Assembly (NCBI RefSeq): GCF_003605125.1
Contig: NZ_QPQT01000017.1
Span: 33,829-97,828 of the forward strand
Length of the DNA: 64,000 bases
Origin: Shewanella algidipiscicola
GTDB taxonomy: Bacteria > Pseudomonadota > Gammaproteobacteria > Enterobacterales > Shewanellaceae
Direction of reading: 5' to 3'
Each line of letters opens with the position of its first letter. Position 1 is the stretch's first letter. Made by a program: the position numbers and the translations under genes. This document shows, piece after piece, positions 18,124 to 28,467 of this stretch. Under the pieces are notes generated by a model. That model saw nothing but the letters and a program-made list of their open reading frames with translations. It was not told the origin of the DNA and made no database searches.

Positions 18124-20112
18124 TCACTTAGCCTTGGTACGACTACTGCGCCCATTTGATTTTTTCCCGGCAAAGGTACTGGCTTTAGCTGAACTTGCCT
18201 TACCACGGCGCTTGATAAATTGGCCACTCGGGGCTTTAACCCCTTGCAGTGATGTGGGCAATTGAGCACCAGCTTGGGCAATTAACTGCTCGAGCGAGTC
18301 AATTAATGGCGTCATAAAACTCTGATACTTTGCCTCTTTACGACAAATGGCATCGAGATGACTTTCCCATAAGGCCGTCATATCGGGCGTTGTGGCTGAG
18401 GCGGGTAAACTGTTTATCAAGCCTTTGCCTACCTCGGTTGCGACAATCGATTTACCCTGGCGTTGTAAAAAGCCGCGTTTAAACAGCAACTCAATAATGC
18501 CTGCGCGAGTCGCCTCTGTGCCCAAGCCATCGGTATCTTTTAAAATTTTACGGATCTCAGGGTCGGTCACATAGCGGTTAATACCTGTCATCGCCGCCAG
18601 TAAGGTTGCATCCGAAAACGCTTTCGGGGCTTGGGTATTTTTCTCGACTAGCTCCGCCAGCCCCGAATGCAAGGTTTGCCCCTTAATCAAAGGTGGCAAC
18701 TGCTGCAACGTATCGGCCTCATCCTGCGCTGCCGATTTGCTTGTCGATGTAGCGGGAAACAACTGTTTCCAACCAAGGGCACGGTCTTGCTTGGCTTTGG
18801 TGGTGAAGCGTCCCTTAACTATGTCCACTTCAACCTGAGTTTCATGGTACAGATAAGGTGGATAAAACTGGGCTAAATATTGCCTAGCCACATGCAGATA
18901 AATTTGTTGCTCCGCCTGATTCAAACTGCCTAAGTTTGCGCGTTTTTCTGTTGGAATAATCGCATGGTGTGCATCGACCTTGCTGTCATTCCACGCCTTC
19001 GATTTTATTTTTGGATCGGGCGATTCAATGCCTTGGACTAACTCAGGTGCGCCGCCAATGATGGCTTTAATCACTCCGGGCGCCAACACCAACTGCTCTT
19101 TAGGTAAATAGCGACTGTCTGAACGCGGATAAGTGATCAGCTTGTGACGCTCATACAGCGACTGGCAAGTATCGAGCACCGCCTTTGCGCTCATACCAAA
19201 GCGTTTAGCCGCATCAATTTGAAGTGATGACAAGCTGTAAGGAAGCGGCTGATGTTGCTGTTTATCTTTACTGTTAAGCCTTGTAACTACAGCAGTTTGA
19301 TGGCTTATACGGCTGATCACATTTTGGGCTAAGCCTTTAGATAACACACGCCCTTCATCATCCATGTAGGGCAAGCAGGCTTCACTGGGTTGCCATTTAG
19401 CTTTAAAGCTCTGATCTTTGTCTGTGGTTAAATTAGCCAATACCTCATAAAAAGGTTTGCTGACAAATTGCGCTATTTCTGCATCACGGCGAACCACTAA
19501 CCCTAGCAGTGGTGTTTGTACTCGACCAACCGATAACACGCCTTGATAGCCCACTTTGCGCCCTTGTAGGGTATAAGCTCGCGTCATGTTCATACCATAA
19601 AGCCAATCGGCACGTGAACGCGCTAATGCTGAAGTCGATAGCGGAATAAACTCGCGATTACTGCGTAACTGACCTAAGGCACGTTTAACCGCTTGCGGAT
19701 TAAGGTCGCTCACTAATAATCGCATGGTCTGGTTAAGCTTATCGCCTTTGACCCCAAGATGCGCTATCACCTCATCCACCAGCAACTGCCCTTCACGGTC
19801 TGGGTCTCCGGCGTTAACTAACTGAGATGCTTGCTTTACCAGGCCGCGCAGCACGGTTAATTGACTGCATGTCTTCGGCTTAGGTTTCATCTTCCATTGA
19901 GTAGGAATAATAGGTAAGTGTTCAAATTTCCATGATTTATATGCACTGTCATAGGTATCAGGCTCCGCTTGCTCAAGCAGATGGCCGATACACCAAGAGA
20001 CACAATCCCCATTAGCGGCGGTAATGAAACCGTCGCCCTTTTTAAGCGGTTTGGGTAATACATCAGCAATGGCTCTGCCAAGGCTGGGTTTCTCGGCGAT
20101 ATATAAAATCAT
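18124..20112 (-). CDS. topB: DNA topoisomerase III (type IA)
   Basis: 662 residues. TopB relaxes and decatenates DNA by single-strand passage. The Toprim domain starts the protein (LYIAEKPSLGRAIADVLP; acidic NAGDPDREGQ), and the catalytic tyrosine is Tyr328 in LITYPRSDSRYLP. The decatenation region and C-terminal basic tail (KRRGKASSAKAS to KAK) follow. No zinc fingers are present, which separates it from TopA. It stands alone. Confidence 0.93.
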   Translation of the reverse strand: MILYIAEKPSLGRAIADVLPKPLKKGDGFITAANGDCVSWCIGHLLEQAEPDTYDSAYKSWKFEHLPIIPTQWKMKPKPKTCSQLTVLRGLVKQASQLVNAGDPDREGQLLVDEVIAHLGVKGDKLNQTMRLLVSDLNPQAVKRALGQLRSNREFIPLSTSALARSRADWLYGMNMTRAYTLQGRKVGYQGVLSVGRVQTPLLGLVVRRDAEIAQFVSKPFYEVLANLTTDKDQSFKAKWQPSEACLPYMDDEGRVLSKGLAQNVISRISHQTAVVTRLNSKDKQQHQPLPYSLSSLQIDAAKRFGMSAKAVLDTCQSLYERHKLITYPRSDSRYLPKEQLVLAPGVIKAIIGGAPELVQGIESPDPKIKSKAWNDSKVDAHHAIIPTEKRANLGSLNQAEQQIYLHVARQYLAQFYPPYLYHETQVEVDIVKGRFTTKAKQDRALGWKQLFPATSTSKSAAQDEADTLQQLPPLIKGQTLHSGLAELVEKNTQAPKAFSDATLLAAMTGINRYVTDPEIRKILKDTDGLGTEATRAGIIELLFKRGFLQRQGKSIVATEVGKGLINSLPASATTPDMTALWESHLDAICRKEAKYQSFMTPLIDSLEQLIAQAGAQLPTSLQGVKAPSGQFIKRRGKASSAKASTFAGKKSNGRSSRTKAK

Positions 20113-20234
20113 AGTACTCAGATAATCAGGGCTAACAACTGTATAAATTAACAGTAACTTTAACTCAGCTTACCTTATGCTGCAAACCTAAAACGCCGCT
20201 TTATTACTGCGGCCATCAAGATTGTAAATTTAAT

Positions 20235-20249
20235 TGAGAATAGTTCTCA
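20235..20249. promoter_or_regulatory. Fur-box-like 7-1-7 palindrome
   Basis: TGAGAAT, A, GTTCTCA: an inverted repeat with one mismatch in the 7-1-7 arrangement of Fur sites, in an AT-rich setting 42 bases before the ATG of the small membrane protein. It suggests iron-dependent repression. Confidence 0.6.
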
Positions 20250-20290
20250 CTTGGAGCTAGTATGGTGTACTTTCTTTGGGGGGCCTGATT

Positions 20291-20554
20291 ATGAATACCA
20301 ACACTATTACTCAATACCGATTAGACCAAGTACTTATCTACCAATTCCTCTTGGTAGCAGCATTACTGTTATTAGCCGCTCCGCTAGCGACAAAAACGTC
20401 AGGATTAGGGATGTTATGGATGTTTAGTCTACAGATCATACTGACCAGCATAGCCACCCTAGCGGCTATCATTATCAAACAACCTATTAACCGTATCTCG
20501 GTCACTGTTCTGTTTGGTATATGGTTACTGGTTTGGATTACACATTTGATGTGA
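20291..20554 (+). CDS. Small three-TM membrane protein, unknown
   Basis: 87 residues, with hydrophobic segments about 13-34, 42-64 and 69-87. The short N-terminus (MNTNTITQYRLDQ) is probably cytoplasmic. ATG 20291 is chosen because a G-rich site (GGGGGG) precedes it; an in-frame TTG five codons earlier is less likely. I do not recognise the family. The upstream Fur-like site and its isolation suggest an iron-response role, such as part of an uptake or heme system, but this is inference. Confidence 0.65.
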   Translation: MNTNTITQYRLDQVLIYQFLLVAALLLLAAPLATKTSGLGMLWMFSLQIILTSIATLAAIIIKQPINRISVTVLFGIWLLVWITHLM

Positions 20555-20720
20555 TAGCGATTAAGTACACTAAAAATAGCCAGCAGCTTGCAACAACTAG
20601 CTGTTAGTTATTATGAAAAGGCAGTACTGCGAGGTATATTGCACTTACAAATGACGTTGTTCAAATGGCGTTAATGGTGCCATGAGCCATACAATCGTTA
20701 ACGGTTAGGTCTCAAGAATG

Positions 20721-20751
20721 GGCGGCCAAATTACAATATCACTTGGCCGCC
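20721..20751. terminator. Convergent hairpin
   Basis: A perfect 9-base stem, GGCGGCCAA with TTGGCCGCC, and a 13-base loop, between the convergent small membrane protein and MCP genes. No T-run follows, so its termination strength is uncertain. Confidence 0.45.
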
Positions 20752-20773
20752 AAACTGAACAACTCAACCCTCG

Positions 20774-22891
20774 TTAGGTTTTAAGCTTACCTAATTGTTG
20801 ATGTTGCTGCGCCACCAACTCTGCTAGGCTAACGCTACTTTGTTGGGCTTCATCGGCAAGACGAGCCAATTCGGCTGCGGAGTCAGAAATACCTGTGATG
20901 TTACGATTAACCTCTTCAGTCACCGCGCTTTGTTCTTCTGCGGCGGTAGCAATATGAGTCACTTGGCTCGAGACCTCTTCAATTTGCCCCACTATGGTAT
21001 TGAGCGAGGATAAAGCAGACTCGGTTTGCTCTACGGCACGCTGTGCTCCCTCAACACCTTGATCGATAATATGCGAGGCACTGTTTACTTCTTTCTGAAG
21101 CGAATCGATTAATTTACCAATTTCATCGGTTGAAGTTTGAGTTTTCGACGCCAACGCCCGCACTTCATCAGCCACCACAGCAAAACCTCGGCCCTGCTCG
21201 CCTGCTCGCGCCGCCTCAATGGCCGCGTTCAATGCCAGCAGATTAGTTTGCTCGGCAATGGCACTGATCACTTCCAAAATCTTACTGATATTGGTACTAC
21301 TTTCGGCCACCTTACTTACCGCGTCCTTCGCTAATAGCGACTCATGAGACATAGTCGTCACGTAATTCATCGCTTGGCTGAGACTGTCTTCACCGGCTTT
21401 CACGTTGGCACTCATCGCCTCTGTTTCCATCGCCGTTTGCTCTGAGGCTTTAGCCACTTCTAATGCGGTGGCGCTCATTTCATTTACCGCAGTGACGACA
21501 CTTTCGATTTCGCTGTATTGACGATTAACACTCTCACGCGTCTGCTGCGCAATATTGGCAGTGGTTTGACTCTCTGCTTGTGAGCGTTCAGCCAACACTT
21601 TCATTTCGCCAATGAGTATACGTAACTTAGTAATGAAGCTATTGATACCGCCACCAAGGGCTATCAATTCGGCGTGGGACTCTACATTGATGGTTTGAGT
21701 TAAATCACCTTCGGCACTGGCTAGGTTTTCGACCCGGCTTTGGATAACTTTTAATGGCGCAATAATATTGCGAATAACAAGGCTTATGGTCACCACGGCA
21801 ATCACTGACACAATACTACCAATTATCAACAATAAGCTGCCAAGTGACGAGGCCATTTCTGTCATCGCGGTATCCATTGCGATGGCTTCTTTAAAGGCAT
21901 CTTGTTTGGCCACTTCAATTAATAATGACCATTGTGCGTCAGCGAGCGGAATGTTAACGGGATAGGCGACCACAATATTATCCCCTACATCTAAATAACC
22001 ACCGTTACGATGTAAAGATTGATACTGTTTGGCTAGTGCGCTATCGATAGATTCTGCTAATGGACGCGCTTTTTTATTGTAATGACTAGCAGCTACCACT
22101 AACCCCTTGCCGCTGAGCAGTGTCACCTTAGCATTGCCCTTGTACAGTGTTTGCGACAACTCATCGATCATTGTTTGGAAAATGGGTAAGTTAACATCTG
22201 CTCCCACGACCCCTTTAAACTGATTATTGATCACCACAGGTACGATTAGCGATGTCATTAACTCGTTCTGACCAGGAGTTATCTCATAGAGGTAAGGCTC
22301 CATTAGGCAGGGTTTTTTAGTATCTCTTGCACATAGGTACCATTCGGCTTCTCTGAGGCCAAATTCATTTAACGTGTCGATATATTTTTCATCGGCGTCG
22401 GTGACGGCTGAATGTTCAATGCTGCCGCTATTGGTGCGGGTATAATAGATTTCCATGCTGCCAGCGTTGGGCACACTATGGCTAGCACCAGCAAAGTATT
22501 CGCTGTCTTTAGTATCGTAGCCATTGGGTTCAAATTGAGCATACAAAGAGGACAATTGACGACTTTTTACCAAAGAGCCCTTAATTGTCATTTCAACACT
22601 ATCGCGGCTTAATGGGGTAAGTAAGGATGTTTGCTCTAACATGCCAGATAATGAATAAGGCACCCGGTAAGCCTCATTGATAAAAGCGGCCACCCGCTCT
22701 CCATATTCTCCAGCTCTTGCTGTCAGTTTAAAACGCGTTTCTTTTTGAATCGACTCCTGAACCTGATCGGCTAATACAGCATTTTTATCACTCAATGACC
22801 ACCAGAGGCTCAATGATAGAATCGCTACAATTATTAAAAACAGTGCTGAGGTGATCCACAATAATTTGGTACTTATGGATAATTGCTTCAT
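20774..22891 (-). CDS. Methyl-accepting chemotaxis protein with periplasmic Cache domain
   Basis: 705 residues. TM1 is about 8-30. A large periplasmic sensor of about 310 residues with dCache features ([31 protein letters not shown]) follows, then TM2 about 352-375, HAMP ([20 protein letters not shown]) and the signalling domain. The conserved tip is [19 protein letters not shown]. It senses an external ligand, probably an amino or organic acid, and controls CheA. AGGAG precedes the ATG. No C-terminal NWETF receptor-modification pentapeptide is seen. Confidence 0.92.
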   Translation of the reverse strand: MKQLSISTKLLWITSALFLIIVAILSLSLWWSLSDKNAVLADQVQESIQKETRFKLTARAGEYGERVAAFINEAYRVPYSLSGMLEQTSLLTPLSRDSVEMTIKGSLVKSRQLSSLYAQFEPNGYDTKDSEYFAGASHSVPNAGSMEIYYTRTNSGSIEHSAVTDADEKYIDTLNEFGLREAEWYLCARDTKKPCLMEPYLYEITPGQNELMTSLIVPVVINNQFKGVVGADVNLPIFQTMIDELSQTLYKGNAKVTLLSGKGLVVAASHYNKKARPLAESIDSALAKQYQSLHRNGGYLDVGDNIVVAYPVNIPLADAQWSLLIEVAKQDAFKEAIAMDTAMTEMASSLGSLLLIIGSIVSVIAVVTISLVIRNIIAPLKVIQSRVENLASAEGDLTQTINVESHAELIALGGGINSFITKLRILIGEMKVLAERSQAESQTTANIAQQTRESVNRQYSEIESVVTAVNEMSATALEVAKASEQTAMETEAMSANVKAGEDSLSQAMNYVTTMSHESLLAKDAVSKVAESSTNISKILEVISAIAEQTNLLALNAAIEAARAGEQGRGFAVVADEVRALASKTQTSTDEIGKLIDSLQKEVNSASHIIDQGVEGAQRAVEQTESALSSLNTIVGQIEEVSSQVTHIATAAEEQSAVTEEVNRNITGISDSAAELARLADEAQQSSVSLAELVAQQHQQLGKLKT

Positions 22892-23009
22892 TCAGAGCTC
22901 CTAGGAAAAAGCATGTACATCATTAAATAAGGGCATAGGCTACCGATTAAAAATAGCACTATTGTTGTAAATGATCATAAAGATCGGGAATTTACTCATC
23001 CAATGAGAA

Positions 23010-23038
23010 AAAACCGACTCACAAGGTAGTCGGTTTTA
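23010..23038 (-). terminator. purF terminator
   Basis: Stem AAAACCGACT/AGTCGGTTTT with an 8-base loop and a T-run on the minus strand, about 40 bases past the purF stop. Confidence 0.85.
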
Positions 23039-23076
23039 AATGGCACAGCTAAAGAGCATTATATGACTTGCTCATA

Positions 23077-24591
23077 TTAAGGGTGACAAACATTATGCAG
23101 TTCGAGGTTTGTCCCTATATCTTTGATCCTATTTGCTTTTGCATCATCATTACGCAGTTGAGTCAGATGGTCTAAATAGGCTTGGTCGACATCATTGGTA
23201 ATATAATGTCCATCAAAGACAGAGGTTTCGAAACGTGTGATATCAGGGTTTTGCTGACGCACAGCCGCAATCAAATCCTCGAGGTCTTGGAATATCATGC
23301 CATCGGCACCAATCAACTTAGTGATCTCTTCCACATCGCGGCCATGGGCAATCAGCTCACTGGTGGTTGGCATATCTATGCCATACACGTTTGGAAAACG
23401 TATTTCTGGGGCTGCTGATGCAAAATAAACTTTTTTCGCGCCCGCTTCACGAGCCATCTCGATGATCTGCTCAGAAGTGGTACCACGTACAATTGAATCG
23501 TCAACCAACAGTACATTTTTCCCTTCAAACTCGGCATTAATAGCGTTAAGTTTACGACGAACCGATTTTTTACGCTCTTGCTGACCAGGCATAATAAAGG
23601 TGCGGCCGATATAACGGTTTTTGACAAATCCCTGACGATAAGGCAGGTCTAAGTTACGTGCGATTTCAAGTGCGATATCGCATGACGTTTCAGGAATAGG
23701 GATCACTACATCAATGTCATGATCTTCCCACTGCTTCTTAATTTTTTCGCCAAGCATGGTGCCCATATTCACACGGCTGCCATAAACCGACACTTTATCT
23801 ATAGTCGAATCAGGACGCGCAAAGTAAACATATTCAAAAATACAGGGAGAATAGCTCGGTGATGCCGCGCATTGACGCGTATATAATTGACCATCGAGCG
23901 AGATATAAATGGCTTCACCGGGGGCAACATCTCGCACCGTTTCAAAGCCAACGGCATCGAGTGCGACACTCTCAGAGGCAACCATATATTCGGTGCCCTG
24001 CTCCGTTTCATGCTTACCTAGCACTAATGGCCTGATGCCGAAAGGATCTCTAAAAGCCACTAAACCTTGACCAATAATCATCGCTGCTACCGCATAAGCC
24101 CCGCGCGTCAACTGATGAACTTTGGTGATTGCTTGGAACACTTCATCGGCAGTAAGAAATTGGCTTTGGGTCGTTTGCAGCTCATCGGCCAGTAGATTGA
24201 GTAGAACTTCAGAATCTGAGGTGGTATTGACGTGACGGCGTTGCTTAAGCAAGCGTTCTTGTAACTCTAATGTATTGGTTAAATTACCATTATGAGCTAG
24301 AGAGATACCAAATGGAGAGTTAACATAAAACGGCTGTGCTTCTGAGGCACTCGAGCTACCTGCGGTAGGGTAACGAACATGCCCTATCCCTGCATTGCCT
24401 TGTAGACGTTGCATATGCTTGGGCTCAAAAACGTCTTTTACCAGACCGTTTGCTTTACGCAATCTAAATGCATGTCCATCAACAGTCACAATGCCGGCCG
24501 CATCTTGGCCACGATGTTGTAATACAGTTAACGCATCATAGATTGTCTGATTAACCGGTGTTCGGCCAACTATTCCGACGATACCACACAT
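23077..24591 (-). CDS. purF: Amidophosphoribosyltransferase
   Basis: 504 residues. It catalyses the first step of purine synthesis, making phosphoribosylamine from PRPP and glutamine. The N-terminal nucleophile is Cys2 (MCGIVGIVG), followed by the Ntn glutaminase domain ([30 protein letters not shown]) and a PRTase domain with PRPP loop [14 protein letters not shown] near 365-378. No long propeptide is present, as in E. coli PurF. It follows cvpA by 91 bases, the usual pairing. Confidence 0.96.
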   Translation of the reverse strand: MCGIVGIVGRTPVNQTIYDALTVLQHRGQDAAGIVTVDGHAFRLRKANGLVKDVFEPKHMQRLQGNAGIGHVRYPTAGSSSASEAQPFYVNSPFGISLAHNGNLTNTLELQERLLKQRRHVNTTSDSEVLLNLLADELQTTQSQFLTADEVFQAITKVHQLTRGAYAVAAMIIGQGLVAFRDPFGIRPLVLGKHETEQGTEYMVASESVALDAVGFETVRDVAPGEAIYISLDGQLYTRQCAASPSYSPCIFEYVYFARPDSTIDKVSVYGSRVNMGTMLGEKIKKQWEDHDIDVVIPIPETSCDIALEIARNLDLPYRQGFVKNRYIGRTFIMPGQQERKKSVRRKLNAINAEFEGKNVLLVDDSIVRGTTSEQIIEMAREAGAKKVYFASAAPEIRFPNVYGIDMPTTSELIAHGRDVEEITKLIGADGMIFQDLEDLIAAVRQQNPDITRFETSVFDGHYITNDVDQAYLDHLTQLRNDDAKANRIKDIGTNLELHNVCHP

Positions 24592-24682
24592 GGGTCGTTT
24601 TCCTCATTGTAAGATGTTCTAATCGTTATTATTGTCGAGCCCTGATCACATTGAATCACTGTGTCAGGTCACATATGCATTA

Positions 24683-25171
24683 TTATATTTTGGGTACAAA
24701 GCTTGAGGTGTTTTCCACATAGTCAAAAAACCATTGGATAACCACGCCAAATTCGGGGACCAGTTGTGAACTGCGCCACCAATCGGTATTGGGTGCTCCG
24801 GTAAAAGCATCCATAAAAAACAGCAGCGCGCTAACAATTAAGGCGCCTCTTAACGCACCAAAACAGAGTCCTAATACCCTATCGGTACCGGATAAGCCCG
24901 TTTTGGCCACCAATTGGCCAATGATATAATTAACAAGCGCGCCAAGAATTAAAGTCGAAATGAACAAGATAGCGATTGCAATACCGTTGCGGACTATCTC
25001 ATCTTGTATTTGTGTGAGGTAAACGGCGAGGTCGGCATAAAACTGACTCGCGACGAAAAACGCTGCAAACCATACCACGAGTGACATAGCTTCTTTAACA
25101 AAACCACGGATAAGACTGATAACAGTCGATAATCCGATAACAGCAATAATGGCGTAATCGATCCAAACCAT
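24683..25171 (-). CDS. cvpA: CvpA family membrane protein
   Basis: 162 residues with four TM segments (IDYAIIAVIGLSTVISLIRGF first). It is named for colicin V production, and homologues affect envelope integrity. Typical features are GFVKEAMSLVVW and DRVLGLCFGALRGALIV. It precedes purF, the usual arrangement, and lies after the dedD terminator, so it probably has its own promoter. Confidence 0.92.
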   Translation of the reverse strand: MVWIDYAIIAVIGLSTVISLIRGFVKEAMSLVVWFAAFFVASQFYADLAVYLTQIQDEIVRNGIAIAILFISTLILGALVNYIIGQLVAKTGLSGTDRVLGLCFGALRGALIVSALLFFMDAFTGAPNTDWWRSSQLVPEFGVVIQWFFDYVENTSSFVPKI

Positions 25172-25346
25172 TGAATTAGGTGATCCAGCATTAGCATTAA
25201 GACGGCGCGATCTTACCAGAGACTGAAGACATTCTCACCCCCTAGCCTCATTTAAAAGCAATTAAGTTTATCCTGAATAAAAGACACTGAATTCACAAAA
25301 AAGTGACAAGGCTGTGTAGCCGCAAACCTAAGCCCGTGACATATAC

Positions 25347-25380
25347 AAAAACGCCGTCACATTAAGATGACGGCGTTTTA
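25347..25380 (-). terminator. dedD terminator
   Basis: Stem AAAACGCCGTCA with TGACGGCGTTTT, loop CATTAAGA-type, between dedD and cvpA on the minus strand. Confidence 0.85.
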
Positions 25381-25464
25381 TAAGTTGATTAACCGGGGCT
25401 ATAAAAGACTTTACTTGACAATAAAATGCTGAAAAATATAGGGATAAATACTGCCCTAGTCGCC

Positions 25465-26061
25465 TTACTCCACAGGGTTATAGCTCACCACAGCAGATTT
25501 AAGTTCCGTCAATTTATCCAACTCTTTTTGCAAGCGTTGCAACTTAGCTTTAGAGATGTCGGGGCCGACAAACACTTTCGTCAGTTCACCATCGACCGGC
25601 TTTTGCGGCAAGGTATAGGCTCTAAACCCTTTGTCTCTTAAACGTTTAACCAGCGCATTTACATTCGCCGCGTTTTTAAAGCTACCTAATTGCAAGGTAT
25701 ATGCGCCACTTGGCACGCTTTGCTCAACTTTTACTGGCTTAGGTGGTTTGGCCTGAGGTTCTGTAGCCGTAACGTTAGATGGAGTCGTATCGATGGGGGG
25801 AACCTCGGGTTCTGCAGCGCTAAATTGGGCAGCCTCATCGGTTAAATCAATAGCCTCAAAGTCCGATGATGTGTCGAGGTTAGCTTCAACAGCTGGTCGC
25901 AGTGGGATCTCACTAAATTGCTCTTCTTGCTGCTGTTTTTTTCCATCTAGAATATCGGGCAGAAAAATGACGCCCAGCGCTACCAGCACAATCACCCCAA
26001 CCAGACGATTTTGAAACTGACTAGATAAGATTTTTTGTTTAACTTCTATTTCTTCGTCCAC
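25465..26061 (-). CDS. dedD: SPOR domain cell-division protein DedD
   Basis: 198 residues. It starts with GTG. A short cytoplasmic segment precedes one TM (about 19-36), then a Pro/Glu-rich linker and a C-terminal SPOR domain about 120-195 (SGAYTLQLGSFKNAANVNALVKRL, KVFVGPDISKAKLQRL) that binds denuded septal peptidoglycan. Six bases separate it from the folC stop, so the two are co-transcribed. Confidence 0.9.
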   Translation of the reverse strand: MDEEIEVKQKILSSQFQNRLVGVIVLVALGVIFLPDILDGKKQQQEEQFSEIPLRPAVEANLDTSSDFEAIDLTDEAAQFSAAEPEVPPIDTTPSNVTATEPQAKPPKPVKVEQSVPSGAYTLQLGSFKNAANVNALVKRLRDKGFRAYTLPQKPVDGELTKVFVGPDISKAKLQRLQKELDKLTELKSAVVSYNPVE

Positions 26062-26067
26062 GTTGCT

Positions 26068-27327
26068 TTACCCAAGGTGTAAATGTTTAAACTCTGCCAC
26101 AGTGTAAAAGGAGCCAAACACAATTACCACATCATCATCGCAGATATTAGCGTTGAGTGCTTTGTATGCTTGCTCAATTGATTCAAATGGATAGCCTTCA
26201 CTCTCTGGCGATAAACAAGCCATTAACTGACTCGCCTTAGCACTACGCGGGCAATCTAAATCGGTAAAATACCACACATCAATCACTTCACTAAGGCTTG
26301 CAATAACCGCTTGGCAATCTTTATCTTTAAGCATGCCGCACAGGGCAACAATGCGCTTATCGCGATAAACCTCAAGTCTTTGCGCTAAATACCTCGCCGC
26401 ATGGGGATTGTGCGCCACATCGAGCAATGTGATGGGAGCGTCACGAAATAACTCTAAGCGTCCGGTTAAACGCGCTTGTTGCAATCCGCTACATAGATGC
26501 GATTTATCTATCGTTGGTAATAGTTGCTCGACCACGGCCAGTGCGGTAGCGGCATTGGGTAATGGCAGCTGCACTGGCGGTAGGTTATCAAGTTGCCATT
26601 GCACGCCGCTGAAATGCCAGCCCTTATCGTCTTGATGATAATTAAAATCCTCACCGACGCGTATAAGCTGAGCGCCCATTCGGCTTGCGACCTCAATCAC
26701 TGATGTGGGTAAATCAGCATCGCCCACCACCAATGGCCGCCCCGCTCGGCAGATACCGGCTTTTTCACGCCCAACCAGCTCACGGGTATCACCGAGGTAC
26801 TCTTGATGATCGATATCGATTGAGGTGATAACGCTAATATCAGCATCAATAATGTTGGTTGCATCTAAGCGTCCGCCGAGCCCAACTTCAAGCAGCACCA
26901 GATCCAGCGCCGATTGTTTAAACAGATATAAACCTGCTAGCGTGGCATATTCAAAAAAGGTCAGCGAAATATCGCCTCTAGCACTATCGATAGCGCAAAA
27001 GGCATCAATCAAATCACGATCGCTAACGTCGACGCCAGCAATGCGCACTCGCTCGTTATATTTCAGCATGTGGGGCGAACTATACACGCCCACTTTCCAT
27101 CCTGCCGCCGCCATCATCTGCTCAATCATCACGCACGTGGTGCCTTTGCCATTAGTACCGGCAACGGTCACGACTTTGGTATCACCTAACTGCGTTAAGC
27201 CCATGGCCTTAGCCACTTGCGACACGCGGCCTAATCCCATGTCGATTTCTGTCGGATGAATAGACAATAAGTGTGCTAGCCAAGACTCAAGGCTCGATTG
27301 CTGATTAGGTAACGCGATAGATGACAT
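26068..27327 (-). CDS. folC: Dihydrofolate/folylpolyglutamate synthase
   Basis: 419 residues. It adds glutamate to dihydropteroate and folates. The ATP loop is VAGTNGKGTTCVMIEQ (about 50-65), and the Mur ligase-like central domain carries TSIDIDHQEYLGDT with LLDVAHNPHAARYL at the start of the C-terminal domain. In many gammaproteobacteria accD lies just upstream; here truA is the neighbour, 106 bases away. Confidence 0.95.
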   Translation of the reverse strand: MSSIALPNQQSSLESWLAHLLSIHPTEIDMGLGRVSQVAKAMGLTQLGDTKVVTVAGTNGKGTTCVMIEQMMAAAGWKVGVYSSPHMLKYNERVRIAGVDVSDRDLIDAFCAIDSARGDISLTFFEYATLAGLYLFKQSALDLVLLEVGLGGRLDATNIIDADISVITSIDIDHQEYLGDTRELVGREKAGICRAGRPLVVGDADLPTSVIEVASRMGAQLIRVGEDFNYHQDDKGWHFSGVQWQLDNLPPVQLPLPNAATALAVVEQLLPTIDKSHLCSGLQQARLTGRLELFRDAPITLLDVAHNPHAARYLAQRLEVYRDKRIVALCGMLKDKDCQAVIASLSEVIDVWYFTDLDCPRSAKASQLMACLSPESEGYPFESIEQAYKALNANICDDDVVIVFGSFYTVAEFKHLHLG

Positions 27328-27433
27328 ACAAGACTCTTACTGATTATTAAAAGATAAAGCGTCGTAATAACTTATGCGCCGCAAATCACATGGATAAACC
27401 ACCATCACGATAGCCACGACGCAGCCAAAATAC

Positions 27434-28219
27434 TTAATCGAGCATAAACAATGGCCCAAGTGCTAATTGAGGCAACTGATATGATTCAGGGTACGTCACA
27501 TCGACTAAATACAAACCATTGGGTTTAGCGGTTGCCGCCGCTTGAGTACGATCTTTTAGCGCTAACAAGCCTTGAATCCAACCTATGGGTTGACGCCCGT
27601 ACCCCACCTCAAGCAATGATCCGACAATATTACGCACCATATGATGTAAAAATGCGTTGGCTTTAATATCGACACAAATATACATACCTTGGCGGGTCAC
27701 ATTGACTTCATGCACGCAGCGAAATGGGGTATTAGACTGGCATTGTATCGCCCTGAAACTGGTAAAATCTTGCTCGCCTAACAAGCTCTGCGCCGCTTGA
27801 TGCATCTTATGTTCATCGATATCGCCTGGGTAATGACTCACGCCAGCACGCAAGATCCCAGGACGAAGCTGATGATTATAAATCATATAACGATATCGGC
27901 GCGCGGTTGCGCTAAAACGGGCATGAAACTCATCATCAACCTCTTGAGCCCAGCGCACGGCAATATCATCAGGCAAGTTAACGTTGACGCCCAAGGTCCA
28001 AGCACTGAGTTTACGGCTAGCATTGGTGTCAAAATGCACCACTTGCCCAGTGGCATGCACCCCGGCATCGGTACGGCCGGCACATTGAATCGCTATTGGC
28101 TCATTGGCAACGATTGAGAGTGCTCGTTCAAGTTGAGCCTGTACCGAATCAACTTCGGCTTGACGCTGCCAGCCAAAATAGCGACTGCCATCGTATTCGA
28201 TACCTAATGCTACGCGCAT
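27434..28219 (-). CDS. truA: tRNA pseudouridine(38-40) synthase
   Basis: 261 residues. It makes pseudouridine at positions 38 to 40 of the anticodon arm. The catalytic Asp is in [19 protein letters not shown] (Asp51). [18 protein letters not shown] and [20 protein letters not shown] are family signatures. AAGGA lies about ten bases before the ATG. It comes after the fimV terminator and before folC on the minus strand. Confidence 0.95.
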   Translation of the reverse strand: MRVALGIEYDGSRYFGWQRQAEVDSVQAQLERALSIVANEPIAIQCAGRTDAGVHATGQVVHFDTNASRKLSAWTLGVNVNLPDDIAVRWAQEVDDEFHARFSATARRYRYMIYNHQLRPGILRAGVSHYPGDIDEHKMHQAAQSLLGEQDFTSFRAIQCQSNTPFRCVHEVNVTRQGMYICVDIKANAFLHHMVRNIVGSLLEVGYGRQPIGWIQGLLALKDRTQAAATAKPNGLYLVDVTYPESYQLPQLALGPLFMLD

Positions 28220-28388
28220 GAAATACCAATCCTTATTTCAATTAAAATTGTGCTAGGCGCGCGATTCTAGCATACCGTGCTAACGAACTGGACAAATAAC
28301 TCAAGCCGAACGAGTCAAGTATGGTGTCCTAGGCTAAAAACCTCCCTCTCTTTTCTGGACTTCACTAATAATGCCCATGTACTGGCAT

Positions 28389-28416
28389 AAAAAAACGGCG
28401 CTAGCGCCGTTTTTTT
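28389..28416 (-). terminator. fimV terminator
   Basis: Perfect self-complementary stem: A7 then ACGGCGC and GCGCCGT then T7. It can work in both directions and lies about 50 bases past the fimV stop. Confidence 0.92.
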
Positions 28417-28467
28417 ATTAGCGTGTTGGCATGACAGCAACACGCGAGTGGTGGGGTTACTAACGCT

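Noticed and set aside
26825..27259. 144-codon frame opposite folC
   Set aside because: Shadow of a clear, fully conserved folC; low-complexity Ser/Pro/Thr composition.
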